Assembly (NCBI RefSeq): GCF_900110605.1
Contig: NZ_FOFI01000002.1
Location: 744,001 to 808,000, forward strand
DNA from: Epilithonimonas lactis
GTDB lineage: Bacteria; Bacteroidota; Bacteroidia; Flavobacteriales; Weeksellaceae
DNA length: 64,000 nucleotides
Direction: 5' to 3'
Shown: piece by piece, positions 53,982 to 62,601 of the stretch
Numbering within the stretch: position 1 is the first letter of the stretch
Layout of the letters: the number at the start of each line of letters is the position of its first letter
Notes under the pieces: model-generated
The model's input: the letters and a program-made list of their open reading frames with translations, nothing else
Database searches by the model: none
What the model was told of the DNA's origin: nothing
Translations under genes and position numbers: made by a program

Positions 53982-55316
53982 ATGTATAGTTTTTCACCTA
54001 AATTAAAATTGTATTCTATCATACTCATTGTTGTAGGAGTTGTTTTATTCGGGATTGGTTATGCTCTTAACCATGGTTTGGATGATACTGCAATTTCTCA
54101 TTGGATGGAGTCTGTTCATTCAAAAGGTCATGACGCACCTTCTCATTCTAGTGAGTTAGTAGGTCCGCAGGATCACAACGCTCATTTGGAGCACGCAAAA
54201 CACCAGATCCACAATCAGCCTTTGGCCGCAGTTCATACATTTGCAGTGTTCTTTTTCGGGATCAGCTGTTGTGCATTGTTCTTCTATAGTATTCAACACG
54301 CGGCTCACGCTGGTTGGTCTATTATTGTGACGAGAGTGATGGAGGCAGTGGCTTCGTTCATTCCTTACGGAGGTGTTATTTTAATTATCTTGACGCTTCT
54401 TAATGCGACTCACAACGGACACTTGTTCCATTGGATGGATCCGAATCTTACCGATCCGAATTCTCCTGAGTTTGACATTATCCTGTACGAAAAATCAAAA
54501 TTCCTTAATATTCCTTTCTACATCGTTAGAACATTGATCTACACCATCGGAGCATCTTTCTTCGTTTGGAAATTGAAAAGTATTTCTAAGAAAGTAGATG
54601 AGAACAAAGGAGACAGAAAGATCTACGCTAGTCTTTATAGCTGGAATGTAGGTTACATCGCATTCTTCGGGTTTGCATCTGCAGCTTGGGCTTGGGATTG
54701 GTTGATGTCTATCGATCCACACTGGTATTCTACGCTTTACATTTGGTATTCAATGGTTAGTTGTTTGTCAACTGCTGTTGCTTGTATCATTTTGGTGAGT
54801 GTTTATATTAAGAAAAAAGGAGTATATCCTCAATTCAATAACAACCACCTTCACGATCTTGGTAAATTCTTATTCGCAACGAGTATGCTTTGGAGTTACC
54901 TTTGGTTCTGTCAGTTCATGTTGTATTGGTATGCGAACATTCCGGAAGAGATCAATTATTTCTTCGGTAGATTCGAATATTACAAACCGACTTTCCTACC
55001 AATGTTGATCATCAACTTCCTTGTGCCATTGTTGGTATTGGTAAGTAGTAGCATCAAGAGAAATTACAAAGTGGTAACATTTATGGCTTGTGTTGTAATA
55101 ATTGGTCACGCGGTTGATTATTTCAATATGGTGATGCCAGGAACAGTTGGTCCTTACTGGAACAATACTTCTATGTTATTCCTGATTTTCGGATCGTTCA
55201 TTTTCTTTGTTGGTCTTTTCGTTTTTGCAGTGATGACAGCTTTGTCAAAACTAAAACTGATGCCAACTGGAAACCCGTTCTTCCACGAATCAGAGATCTA
55301 CGAATATCCTTTCTAA
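53982..55316 (+). CDS. actF: Alternative complex III subunit ActF, membrane protein
   Basis: A 444-residue integral membrane protein, related in fold to ActC, with about ten spans. An early His-rich loop (GHDAPSHSSE, HNAHLEHAKHQIHN) lies between the first two spans. Later it has the segment LFATSMLWSYLWFCQFMLYW. It is the last act gene, and a strong terminator follows. No cytochrome oxidase genes come next, although Bacteroidota often have them adjacent. Confidence 0.93.
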   Translation: MYSFSPKLKLYSIILIVVGVVLFGIGYALNHGLDDTAISHWMESVHSKGHDAPSHSSELVGPQDHNAHLEHAKHQIHNQPLAAVHTFAVFFFGISCCALFFYSIQHAAHAGWSIIVTRVMEAVASFIPYGGVILIILTLLNATHNGHLFHWMDPNLTDPNSPEFDIILYEKSKFLNIPFYIVRTLIYTIGASFFVWKLKSISKKVDENKGDRKIYASLYSWNVGYIAFFGFASAAWAWDWLMSIDPHWYSTLYIWYSMVSCLSTAVACIILVSVYIKKKGVYPQFNNNHLHDLGKFLFATSMLWSYLWFCQFMLYWYANIPEEINYFFGRFEYYKPTFLPMLIINFLVPLLVLVSSSIKRNYKVVTFMACVVIIGHAVDYFNMVMPGTVGPYWNNTSMLFLIFGSFIFFVGLFVFAVMTALSKLKLMPTGNPFFHESEIYEYPF

Positions 55317-55339
55317 TTAATTTTAGAATTGAAAATATA

Positions 55340-55366
55340 AACCCAGCAGCGATGTTGGGTTTTTTT
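55340..55366 (+). terminator. Terminator after the act operon
   Basis: Nine-bp stem (55340-55348 with 55353-55361) with one G-T pair, GCGA loop and a T run. Confidence 0.88.
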
Positions 55367-55392
55367 ATTAATTTTAAAGAAACTAAACACAG

Positions 55393-56088
55393 ATGATCCA
55401 TAAACTTCCAATAGAAAATATTCTTTTTCTAGATATAGAAACCGTTCCCCAAATTGACTCCTGGGATAACCTCGATGCAACGACGCAATATCTTTGGGAT
55501 AAGAAAACCAAATCTCAAAGAAAGGAAGAGATAGAAGCTTCTGACTTTTACGAACAACGCGCTGGAATCATGGCAGAATTCGGAATGATCATCTGTATTT
55601 CCATCGGAATGATCGATAGCAATTCCGGAAAGCTGAAGATTAAAACATTCGCAGGTGATGAAAAAACTTTATTAATAGAATTTTGTGAATTGTTCAATGT
55701 TCCAAGGATGAGTAACGTGATTCTCTGCGCACACAACGGAAAGGAATTTGATTTTCCTTATATCGCTAGACGACTATTGGTTCACGGGATGCAACCGCCT
55801 ATTCCTTTTCAGATGTTTGGAAAGAAACCTTGGGAAATCCCGCATATCGATACGATGGAACTTTGGAAATTCGGAGACTGGAAAAGTTATATTTCTCTGG
55901 AATTACTTGCTCACGTTTTCGGAATCCCAACACCGAAAGACGACATCGATGGCAGCATGGTAGCCGATATATACTACAAAGACGGCGATATAGACAGAAT
56001 CATTCATTATTGTGAAAAAGATGTCTTAACTTTGGCAAACGTTTTCCGGCGAATGCGTCAGGAAGATTTATTAAAAAGATTAGATTAA
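55393..56088 (+). CDS. DEDD-type 3'-5' exonuclease
   Basis: A 231-residue stand-alone exonuclease related to the proofreading domain of family B DNA polymerases. The acidic metal ligands are visible as Asp14 and Glu16 (FLDIET), the Asp in HNGKEFDFPYI near residue 118, and the Exo III motif YCEKDVLTL near the end. The substrate is unknown. It follows the act terminator and is one base from the DUF59 gene, so the two are probably coupled. Confidence 0.9.
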   Translation: MIHKLPIENILFLDIETVPQIDSWDNLDATTQYLWDKKTKSQRKEEIEASDFYEQRAGIMAEFGMIICISIGMIDSNSGKLKIKTFAGDEKTLLIEFCELFNVPRMSNVILCAHNGKEFDFPYIARRLLVHGMQPPIPFQMFGKKPWEIPHIDTMELWKFGDWKSYISLELLAHVFGIPTPKDDIDGSMVADIYYKDGDIDRIIHYCEKDVLTLANVFRRMRQEDLLKRLD

Positions 56089-56089
56089 A

Positions 56090-56416
56090 ATGAAACTGAC
56101 AGACGATCAAATAGCAGATATAGGAGAAGAAATTATTAAGGAACTGAAATCCGTTTATGACCCGGAAATCCCAGTGGATATTTACGAATTGGGATTGGTT
56201 TACGATGTTCAGATCTCAGAAGAAGCAGATGTTTTGGTTATAATGACACTCACATCTCCAAATTGCCCGGTTGCCGAAACTTTACCAGTAGAAGTGGAGG
56301 ACAAGGTACGAGGCGTAGATGGCGTAAAATCTGCCAAAATAGAACTCACCTTTGAGCCAACCTGGACCAAAGAAATGATGAGCGAAGAGGCCAAGTTTGA
56401 GCTTGGTATGTTATAA
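56090..56416 (+). CDS. DUF59/MIP18 family Fe-S cluster assembly protein
   Basis: A 108-residue protein of the MIP18 (DUF59) family, used in maturation of Fe-S proteins. Motifs are DPEIPVDIYELGLVY (24-38) and the conserved Cys59 in SPNCPVAE. It may be the SufT-like factor that works with the Suf system; sufE is also in this window at 59349. It lies one base after the exonuclease gene and is followed by a terminator. Confidence 0.92.
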   Translation: MKLTDDQIADIGEEIIKELKSVYDPEIPVDIYELGLVYDVQISEEADVLVIMTLTSPNCPVAETLPVEVEDKVRGVDGVKSAKIELTFEPTWTKEMMSEEAKFELGML

Positions 56417-56420
56417 AACA

Positions 56421-56446
56421 AAATCCTGCAACTAGCAGGATTTTTT
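56421..56446. terminator. Terminator between the DUF59 and OsmC-like genes
   Basis: Perfect 9-bp stem AAATCCTGC / GCAGGATTT with a 5-base loop, T run on the plus strand and A run on the other side, so it can serve both convergent genes. Confidence 0.88.
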
Positions 56447-56449
56447 ATT

Positions 56450-56854
56450 TTAATTTTGGTATTCGAAAAGTAAGATCTTCTTGATGTCAGGATGCAAGCT
56501 GAGATAGACCGGACTGGTTTTCACAGTATGCTCGATGAATTCCTGCTCTTCCGTAGTGTAAGAATTCGGAAATTTGAAAACCGCGAAGATCTCGCCAATT
56601 CTTCTTGGCTCGAAGTACATGGTTTTCTTTAGTTCGCAAGTGGCTCCCGTAATGTCAACATGTCTGTCTTTCCCTAAAACAGCAAGCGAAGCAAATGCAC
56701 TCTCTGCCAACGCAGTTGCGAAGATGTCGGTAGGAGAGAAGTGTTCTCTCACAGTAAAGTCATTGGATGGAACATAAGTCGAGAAAACGTCGCCAGAAGC
56801 TTCGTGTACAGATTCAATTTTGAAGTCGCCTAAGTATGTAGTTTTTGAAGTCAT
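56450..56854 (-). CDS. OsmC-like protein lacking both family cysteines
   Basis: A 134-residue OsmC/Ohr-fold protein. OsmC enzymes reduce hydroperoxides through two cysteines. Here the first site, normally in a PTDLFATALGSCMLTMMG-like context, reads PTDIFATALAES with Ser52. The second, normally CPV before SLHPDI, reads TSPV with Ser114. Everything around them is typical of the family (SLHPDIKK). A lone Cys73 is elsewhere. It is therefore unlikely to be a normal peroxidase; a binding or scaffold role is possible. A single gene next to a bidirectional terminator. Confidence 0.85.
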   Translation of the reverse strand: MTSKTTYLGDFKIESVHEASGDVFSTYVPSNDFTVREHFSPTDIFATALAESAFASLAVLGKDRHVDITGATCELKKTMYFEPRRIGEIFAVFKFPNSYTTEEQEFIEHTVKTSPVYLSLHPDIKKILLFEYQN

Positions 56855-56971
56855 AACGATGGTTTTTTAAATTGTTTTTCTGTAATAAATTTACACTATT
56901 TTTTCGAATTCTGAAATTTTAGAAACTATTTATTATCAAAATATGACAAAAATTACAATTCAATCATCAAT

Positions 56972-57820
56972 CTAAAAATGAAAAATATCCTTCGCCATAT
57001 TATAAGCACTTTCAAAATGAAGAAGATTCTGATAGATATCAATTTTCTCAGATGACATAAAAGTGAAGACTTTCTCCGTCGGCATATTTCCAACCAGGTC
57101 ATCCTTTGCCATCGGACAACCGCCAATGCCTTTTATTGCGCTGTCAAATCTCCTGCAACCTTCATCGTAGGCCGCTTTCAGTTTCATATAAGAATCTTCA
57201 TAACGGTTATGAAAATGCGCTCCGAAGTTGATTTCCGGATATTTGTGAGGCACTTTGCTGAAGAGAAGTTTGATTCTTTCCACATCGCCCACGCCAGTCG
57301 TGTCAGAAAGCAGAATATCCTTGATTCCAACCTCCTCAAAACGTTTCGCCCAAAAATCCACATCTTCCCATTTCCAGCTTTCGCCATACGGATTTCCAAG
57401 CGCCATCGAAAAATAGAGATTCAACTGTCGGCTTTCAGACTTTGCCAATTCGAAGATTTTCACCACTTCCGAGAAAGCTTCTTCACGACTTTTGTTCGTA
57501 TTTCTATGTTGGAAAGTTTCAGAAATTGAGAAAGGAAATCCCAAAATATCCACCTGCTCGTGACTCAACGCTTTTTCCGCACCTTTGAAATTTGCCACAA
57601 TTACGGAAAGTTTGGTATTGGAAAGCGACTTGTCGATTTCGTCCAGCACAGTTCCAGAATCCGCCATTTGAGGCATCGTTTTAGGGTTCACAAAACTGCC
57701 ACAATCCAGCACATCAAAACCAACTTCCATCAGCCTGTTGATGTAATCTATCTTCGTTTGCGTAGGAATCATTTCTCCCCAGCCTTGCATCGCGTCTCTA
57801 GGACATTCGGTTAAGAACAT
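56972..57820 (-). CDS. mvaB: Hydroxymethylglutaryl-CoA lyase
   Basis: Cleaves HMG-CoA to acetoacetate and acetyl-CoA, the last step of leucine breakdown. The 282-residue TIM-barrel protein has the family start ECPRDAMQGW, DCGSFVNPKTMPQMAD, the segment LSDTTGVGD, and the metal ligands in GAHFHNRYED. The active-site loop is GIGGCPMAKDDLVGN with the catalytic Cys. Other leucine-pathway genes are not in the window. Repeat B3 lies 24 bases before its start. Confidence 0.92.
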   Translation of the reverse strand: MFLTECPRDAMQGWGEMIPTQTKIDYINRLMEVGFDVLDCGSFVNPKTMPQMADSGTVLDEIDKSLSNTKLSVIVANFKGAEKALSHEQVDILGFPFSISETFQHRNTNKSREEAFSEVVKIFELAKSESRQLNLYFSMALGNPYGESWKWEDVDFWAKRFEEVGIKDILLSDTTGVGDVERIKLLFSKVPHKYPEINFGAHFHNRYEDSYMKLKAAYDEGCRRFDSAIKGIGGCPMAKDDLVGNMPTEKVFTFMSSEKIDIYQNLLHFESAYNMAKDIFHF

Positions 57821-57844
57821 TGGTTTATTTTTAAATTTAATTTA

Positions 57845-57930
57845 GGGCAGCTATTCCGCCTTCCGTTCCCGCTTTTTTTTGCCTAGCTTTTCCCATTGCA
57901 AAAAAAGAGCTCCACTCAAGTCGGGCTGCG
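57845..57930 (+). repeat. Dispersed repeat B, copy B3
   Basis: Begins GGGCAGCTATTCCGCCTTCC and ends TCAAGTCGGGCTGCG, with a core hairpin TTTTTTTGC / GCAAAAAAA. It lies in the divergent gap between mvaB and pepT. TATC-rich sequence follows (57960-58000), sharing CTTATCATTTATC with the ftsA-ftsZ hairpin. Confidence 0.88.
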
Positions 57931-58020
57931 GTTACGAGTTGCAACATCTTTCAACAGTCAACAATCAATCATCATCTATCGCTTATCATTTATCGCTTAA
58001 CTCTAGCCACGAATTGTTTG

Positions 58021-58048
58021 TTGTTCACTCCATAAATATATAACTTTG
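58021..58048 (+). promoter_or_regulatory. Promoter of pepT
   Basis: TTG at 58021-58023, 17 bases, then TAACTTTG at 58041-58048. The ATG at 58056 lies 7 bases after the box, so transcription may start next to the start codon; an in-frame ATG at 58068 would leave a leader of about 13 bases. Confidence 0.6.
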
Positions 58049-58055
58049 CGCAGAT

Positions 58056-59318
58056 ATGGCAAATTATATGGAAAACATCCAATTGGACGGAGTTTGGAAA
58101 GAAAAACTCCTGAGCAGATTCATCACCTACATCAAGATATTTTCAACCAGCGACGCAGAAAGTGATACCACACCTTCTACAGAAAGACAGTGGGACATTG
58201 CGAATTACCTTCACAAAGAATTGCAGGAACTCGGACTGGAGGATGTCAGTATCGATGACAAAGGCTATGTTTTTGGATTCATTCCATCCAATATCGAGGA
58301 AACGGTTCCACAAGTTGGATTCATTGCGCATTACGATTCTTCACCGGATTTCAATGGTGAGAATGTGAATCCGCAGATTTGGGAAAATTATGACGGCGAA
58401 GATTTGTTATTGAACAAAGAAACAGGATTTACCTTGTCTTCAACCAAATTTGAAGCTTTAAAAAAATACATCGGACAAACCATCATCACGACAGACGGAA
58501 CGACTTTGCTAAGTGCAGATGACAAAGCTGGTGTTGCAGAGATTGTAACGGCTGCAGAATTTTTGTTAGCAAATCCTCAAATCAAGCACGGAAGAATTTC
58601 CATCGGTTTCAATCCAGATGAGGAAATTGGAAGAGGCGCCCATCATTTCGATGTTGAAAAATTTGGTGCAGAATGGGCTTACACAATGGATGGCGGCGAA
58701 ATCGGCGAATTGGAATACGAAAACTTCAACGCAGCCGGAGCAGTCGTGAAAATCCACGGATTGTCTGTTCATCCAGGTTATTCTTTTGGTAAAATGCTGA
58801 ATGCAGGATTGGTGGCTTCAGAGTTCATCAATTCATTACCGGAAAATGAAACGCCTGCCACAACAAAAGGTTTTGAAGGATTTTTTCACTTGACAGATTT
58901 CGAAGGCGATGTTTCCGAAGCTAAACTTCAGTACATCATCCGCGACCACGATGACCAGAAATTTGAAGACAGAAAAAAACTGATTGCTGAAAAAGTAGAA
59001 GCAATCAACCAAAAATATGGAGAGAAAACGGCTGAGATAGAAATCAAACCGCAATATCTCAATATGAAAAAACAATTCGAAGGCAAAATGCACATCGTGG
59101 ACATCGCTGAACAAGCAATGAAAAACGCTGGTATCACCCCGAAAATCAAAGCCATCCGTGGCGGAACAGACGGCGCACAGTTGTCTTATATGGGATTGCC
59201 TTGCCCGAACATTTTCGCTGGTGGACACAATTTCCACGGACCGTACGAATTTGTACCTTTGGAAAGTATGATTGCGGCCGTAAGCGTAATCGTTCATATC
59301 TCACAATTGGTAAAGTAA
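58056..59318 (+). CDS. pepT: Peptidase T (tripeptidase)
   Basis: A cytoplasmic M20 zinc peptidase that removes the N-terminal residue of tripeptides. The 420-residue protein shows the metal site HYDSSPD (His92, Asp94), the bridging LLSADDKAG (155-156), the Glu pair in NPDEEIG (189-190), and a later His in AGGHNFHGPYEFVP. The dimerisation domain lies between about 215 and 330. Start: ATG 58056 is taken; ATG 58068, four codons on, is possible given the promoter position. Confidence 0.95.
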   Translation: MANYMENIQLDGVWKEKLLSRFITYIKIFSTSDAESDTTPSTERQWDIANYLHKELQELGLEDVSIDDKGYVFGFIPSNIEETVPQVGFIAHYDSSPDFNGENVNPQIWENYDGEDLLLNKETGFTLSSTKFEALKKYIGQTIITTDGTTLLSADDKAGVAEIVTAAEFLLANPQIKHGRISIGFNPDEEIGRGAHHFDVEKFGAEWAYTMDGGEIGELEYENFNAAGAVVKIHGLSVHPGYSFGKMLNAGLVASEFINSLPENETPATTKGFEGFFHLTDFEGDVSEAKLQYIIRDHDDQKFEDRKKLIAEKVEAINQKYGEKTAEIEIKPQYLNMKKQFEGKMHIVDIAEQAMKNAGITPKIKAIRGGTDGAQLSYMGLPCPNIFAGGHNFHGPYEFVPLESMIAAVSVIVHISQLVK

Positions 59319-59348
59319 TTGATTCATTAAATCAAATAAAATCTCTGA

Positions 59349-59768
59349 ATGACAATCAAAGAAAATCAACAAGAATTAGTAGAAGAATTCTCCTTTCTGG
59401 AAGATTGGGAACAGAAATACGAATACATCATCGACCTCGGAAAAGAGTTGGAAGGACTTCCCGATGATAAAAAAACGGACGACAATCTCATCCGTGGTTG
59501 CCAGTCCAAAGTTTGGATAGATGCCGAACACAAGGACGGAAAATTGTTCTTCAACGCAGATTCTGACGGAATTTTGCCAAAGGGAATCGTTTCGCTTTTG
59601 GTAAGAATCTACAGTGGACATTCTACGCAGGAGATTTTGGATTCGGATTTTGATTTCATTTCACAAATCGGTTTGCAGGAATTCCTTTCGCCATCGCGCG
59701 CAAATGGACTAATGGCTATGACCAAGCAAATCAAATTTTACGCAGTCGCATTTCAACTAAAGAAGTAG
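59349..59768 (+). CDS. sufE: SufE family sulfur transfer protein
   Basis: SufE accepts sulfur from the cysteine desulfurase SufS for Fe-S cluster assembly. The 139-residue protein has the active-site Cys51 in IRGCQSKVW and the conserved end FLSPSRANGL. No other suf gene is beside it, although a DUF59 protein gene lies 3 kb away. Its stop abuts the GTG start of the glycosyltransferase gene, which suggests co-transcription. Confidence 0.94.
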   Translation: MTIKENQQELVEEFSFLEDWEQKYEYIIDLGKELEGLPDDKKTDDNLIRGCQSKVWIDAEHKDGKLFFNADSDGILPKGIVSLLVRIYSGHSTQEILDSDFDFISQIGLQEFLSPSRANGLMAMTKQIKFYAVAFQLKK

Positions 59769-60734
59769 GTGAAGACTATTTTAGCATATCGTTTTTCCGC
59801 ATTTGGGGACGTTGCAATGACTGTTCCTGTGTGCGTCGAGTTTCTGGAGCAGAATCCTGATGTGCAAATTATTTTCATCAGCAGGGATAATTTCAAGGAC
59901 CTTTTTGACAGACATCCAAGACTGATTTTCAAAGGCATCAGCTTTGATGATTACAAAGGTGTTTTCGGAATTCGAAAGCTGACCAGACAATTGAGAAGAG
60001 AATTCAAACCCGATTATGTCGCTGACCTTCACGATGTCATCAGAACAAAAATGGTGAATTCCATCTTCAAAAGACACCGTTACAAAGTTTTTAAAATCAA
60101 CAAAGGCAAGGAGGAAAAAGAGAAACTGACCAACGTTTGGAATCTCGACAAAAAACCACTGAAAAGAACTGTGGAACGTTATGCCGATGTGTTCAGAAAA
60201 ATGGGATTTCCATTAGAATTATCTCACAAATTGAGACCTCAAACTGACGAAAAATGCGGAGTAGGTTTTGCGCCTTTCGCTCAACACAAGGGAAAGATGA
60301 TGCCTATGGAAAAGTCTTTCGAATTGGCTAGAGTTCTTGCAAAATCACATAAAATTTACTTCTTCGGAGGCGGAAAAGAGGAGGACGAAATCCTGAGAAA
60401 ATGGGAAAGTCAAATCCCGAATACGTTGAGTTTGTCAGGGAAATTATCTTTAAAAGAAGAACTTCAAAAAATCTCCGAACTGGAAACAATGATTTCTATG
60501 GATTCTGCGAATATGCATTTGGCAAGTTTGATGGGAACCAGATGTGTTTCTGTTTGGGGTTCCACGCATCATTTTGCAGGCTTTTTGGGTTACGGGCAAA
60601 GTGAAGATGACATTGTCCACGTCAAAGATTTGTCTTGCAGGCCTTGTTCTGTTTTTGGCGATAAAGAATGTTTCCGAGGCGATTATGCTTGTCTGGAAGA
60701 ATTGAACATCCAGAAAATCATCGACAAAATATGA
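59769..60734 (+). CDS. Family 9 glycosyltransferase (heptosyltransferase-like)
   Basis: A 321-residue GT-B enzyme of family GT9, the family of lipopolysaccharide heptosyltransferases. The N-terminal half begins ILAYRFSAFGDVAMTVP. The donor-site region reads SMDSANMHLASLMGT with SVWGSTHH. It probably adds a sugar to lipopolysaccharide core or a surface glycan; the sugar is unknown. The start is GTG at 59769, directly after the sufE stop; upstream is sufE coding. A four-base overlap joins it to the family 2 glycosyltransferase gene. Confidence 0.92.
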   Translation: MKTILAYRFSAFGDVAMTVPVCVEFLEQNPDVQIIFISRDNFKDLFDRHPRLIFKGISFDDYKGVFGIRKLTRQLRREFKPDYVADLHDVIRTKMVNSIFKRHRYKVFKINKGKEEKEKLTNVWNLDKKPLKRTVERYADVFRKMGFPLELSHKLRPQTDEKCGVGFAPFAQHKGKMMPMEKSFELARVLAKSHKIYFFGGGKEEDEILRKWESQIPNTLSLSGKLSLKEELQKISELETMISMDSANMHLASLMGTRCVSVWGSTHHFAGFLGYGQSEDDIVHVKDLSCRPCSVFGDKECFRGDYACLEELNIQKIIDKI

Positions 60735-61648
60735 AGCTGAGCATTTGCATTCCTGTTTTTAATTTTGATGTCAATGAATTGATTGATGATCTTCAAAATC
60801 AAATTGATTCTGAAAAGTTAGATGCAGAAATCATTTTGATTGATGATGCTTCTAGTCAGGAGTTTGTTAACATCAATAAAAATCTGGAGACAAAAGTCAG
60901 CCAATTTATATTCCTTGAAAAAAATATCGGACGTTCGAAAATCCGAAATCTATTTTTAAAATATACCAACTCAGAATATTTGCTTTTCCTTGATTGCGAT
61001 GGGAAGGTGATTAATGAAAATTTTCTCAAAACCTATTTTGAATTTATCAGTAGACAAAATCCCGATGTCATTTTTGGAGGAAGAAAAGTAAGTGAAATTG
61101 AGCCAGATTCAGAATATGGATTGCGATGGAAGTTTGCCACTGAGAGGGAAAATCTACCCGTAGATCAACGTTTGAAATCGCCCTATTTAAGTTTTCAGAC
61201 CAATAACTTTGTGGTTAGGAAATCTGTTCTTGACAAAATTAGGTTTAATGAAGGAATCACACAGTACGGCTACGAGGATCTCATATTTGCAAAAGACCTC
61301 TACAACCATCAGGTGAAAGTGGACCATATAGACAATCCAATTTTTAATAATGATGTAGAGACCAATGTCGTTTTCCTTGCGAAAGCGGACCAATCTGCAA
61401 AAAGTTTGGCGCAATTGATTAATACGGATAAGAATTTTGACAGAGTTTCAGAGATCAAATTGGCAAAAGCTTATCTGATGATGAAGAAGAGTGGAACTGT
61501 GCATCTTTATCAGCTCCTTTACAAACTATTCAAATCCCAAATAGAAAAAAAGCTCCTCACGGGCAATGCCTCGCTAAGAGCTCTAGATTTTTATAAATTG
61601 GGTCAGCTTATCGGGTATATGAGTAAGCCGGAGATTCGTCGTAATTAA
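60731..61648 (+). CDS. Family 2 glycosyltransferase
   Basis: A 305-residue GT-A enzyme. The nucleotide-sugar region reads SICIPVFNFDV and IILIDDASSQE, and the DxD-type metal site is FLDCDGK. A catalytic segment YGYEDLIFA fits the GT2 ED motif. Product unknown; with the GT9 gene it suggests a small surface glycan unit. ATG 60731 overlaps the preceding stop (ATGA); the frame extends upstream to 60668, but that part lies within the GT9 gene. Its 3' end overlaps the VanZ-like gene by 41 bases. Confidence 0.9.
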   Translation: MKLSICIPVFNFDVNELIDDLQNQIDSEKLDAEIILIDDASSQEFVNINKNLETKVSQFIFLEKNIGRSKIRNLFLKYTNSEYLLFLDCDGKVINENFLKTYFEFISRQNPDVIFGGRKVSEIEPDSEYGLRWKFATERENLPVDQRLKSPYLSFQTNNFVVRKSVLDKIRFNEGITQYGYEDLIFAKDLYNHQVKVDHIDNPIFNNDVETNVVFLAKADQSAKSLAQLINTDKNFDRVSEIKLAKAYLMMKKSGTVHLYQLLYKLFKSQIEKKLLTGNASLRALDFYKLGQLIGYMSKPEIRRN

Positions 61649-62072
61649 GGTCAATTCTAAGATTTGCCACATTCATCCAAGTGGCCACTTTCAATCCGAA
61701 ATATCCTATCAACATTCCAAATGTATTAAGGAAAACATCGTCTATATCAGCAGTTCCTCTCGCTGTGTAGTATTGGGCAAGTTCTATCGCCGATATTCCA
61801 CAAACGAAGAGGAAGAATAGCAAGGGCAAATTGTTCAGTTTTTTAATTAATAAGCCAAGTCCTCCAAATGGGATAAATACCAATATGTTCCCTACGATAT
61901 TGACCATAAAGGTCTCTGAGAAAAAATTATTGTATCGTAGAAAGTAGGTGATGCTTTGAAGCGGATTGAGTTGTAAGAATCCAAATTCGGGATGCCTGCC
62001 ACAACCGTAAAACATCATATATAATAGGAAAATAGTGTAGAAGGGAATTAACACTGCATAATATCTTTTCAT
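61608..62072 (-). CDS. VanZ-like membrane protein
   Basis: A 154-residue protein of the VanZ-like family with four hydrophobic segments. Family features are NIVGNILVFIPFGGLG and the later stretch IELAQYYTARGTADIDDVFLN, which matches the RxxDxxDxxxN-like signature. VanZ itself gives low-level teicoplanin resistance in enterococci, but most family members are uncharacterised, so no resistance role is implied. It converges on the GT2 gene with a 41-base overlap of coding ends. Confidence 0.9.
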   Translation of the reverse strand: MKRYYAVLIPFYTIFLLYMMFYGCGRHPEFGFLQLNPLQSITYFLRYNNFFSETFMVNIVGNILVFIPFGGLGLLIKKLNNLPLLFFLFVCGISAIELAQYYTARGTADIDDVFLNTFGMLIGYFGLKVATWMNVANLRIDLNYDESPAYSYTR

Positions 62073-62259
62073 AGGTTTCCTTTTGAGGGGATTAGTAATT
62101 AAAAGAGTTTTATACCAAAAGAAGGCGAAACAATTTTATTTTTCTACACGCATCAAAAATCTTTCCTAAAACAAAAATTAAACAAGCGATTAACCTTTTT
62201 TATAAACTTTAACATTTATGTGAGGTCGAAATTAAGGAATTAACAAAATTTTAAGAAAG

Positions 62260-62334
62260 TGGGCAGTACAGGATTCGAACCAGTGACCTCTGCGATGTCA
62301 ACGCAACGCTCTAAACCAACTGAGCTAACTGCCC
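62260..62334 (-). tRNA. tRNA-Val (anticodon GAC)
   Basis: A 75-nt cloverleaf on the minus strand. Acceptor stem GGGCAGT/ACTGCCC, D-stem GCTC/GAGC, anticodon stem TTGCG/CGCAG with loop TTGACAT, giving GAC. The T-stem ACTGG/CCTGT has a U-U mismatch at its third pair. CCA is not encoded. Last gene of a three-tRNA group. Confidence 0.95.
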
Positions 62335-62388
62335 AAAATTTCATCAAAGTAGAAAGAAAAAAATCTCCCAGTTTCCTGAGAGATTTTG

Positions 62389-62463
62389 TGGGCCCTGAGG
62401 GATTCGAACCCCCGACCCTCTGGGTGTAAACCAGATGCTCTGAACCAACTGAGCTAAGAGCCC
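62389..62463 (-). tRNA. tRNA-Val (anticodon TAC), copy 1
   Basis: A 75-nt cloverleaf on the minus strand. Acceptor GGGCTCT/AGGGCCC with one G-U pair, anticodon stem TCTGG/CCAGA, loop TTTACAC, giving UAC. T-stem GGGGG/CCCTC has one G-U pair. Identical to the neighbour at 62498. Confidence 0.97.
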
Positions 62464-62497
62464 TGAAATTTTTTGAAAGGCTTCAGTATCCTTTTTG

Positions 62498-62572
62498 TGG
62501 GCCCTGAGGGATTCGAACCCCCGACCCTCTGGGTGTAAACCAGATGCTCTGAACCAACTGAGCTAAGAGCCC
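62498..62572 (-). tRNA. tRNA-Val (anticodon TAC), copy 2
   Basis: Identical in sequence to the tRNA at 62389-62463. First gene of the three-tRNA group, 29 bases downstream of the -7 box at 62602. Confidence 0.97.
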
Positions 62573-62601
62573 CACTGAACGGCTTACCGTTTTGAGTGGT
62601 G

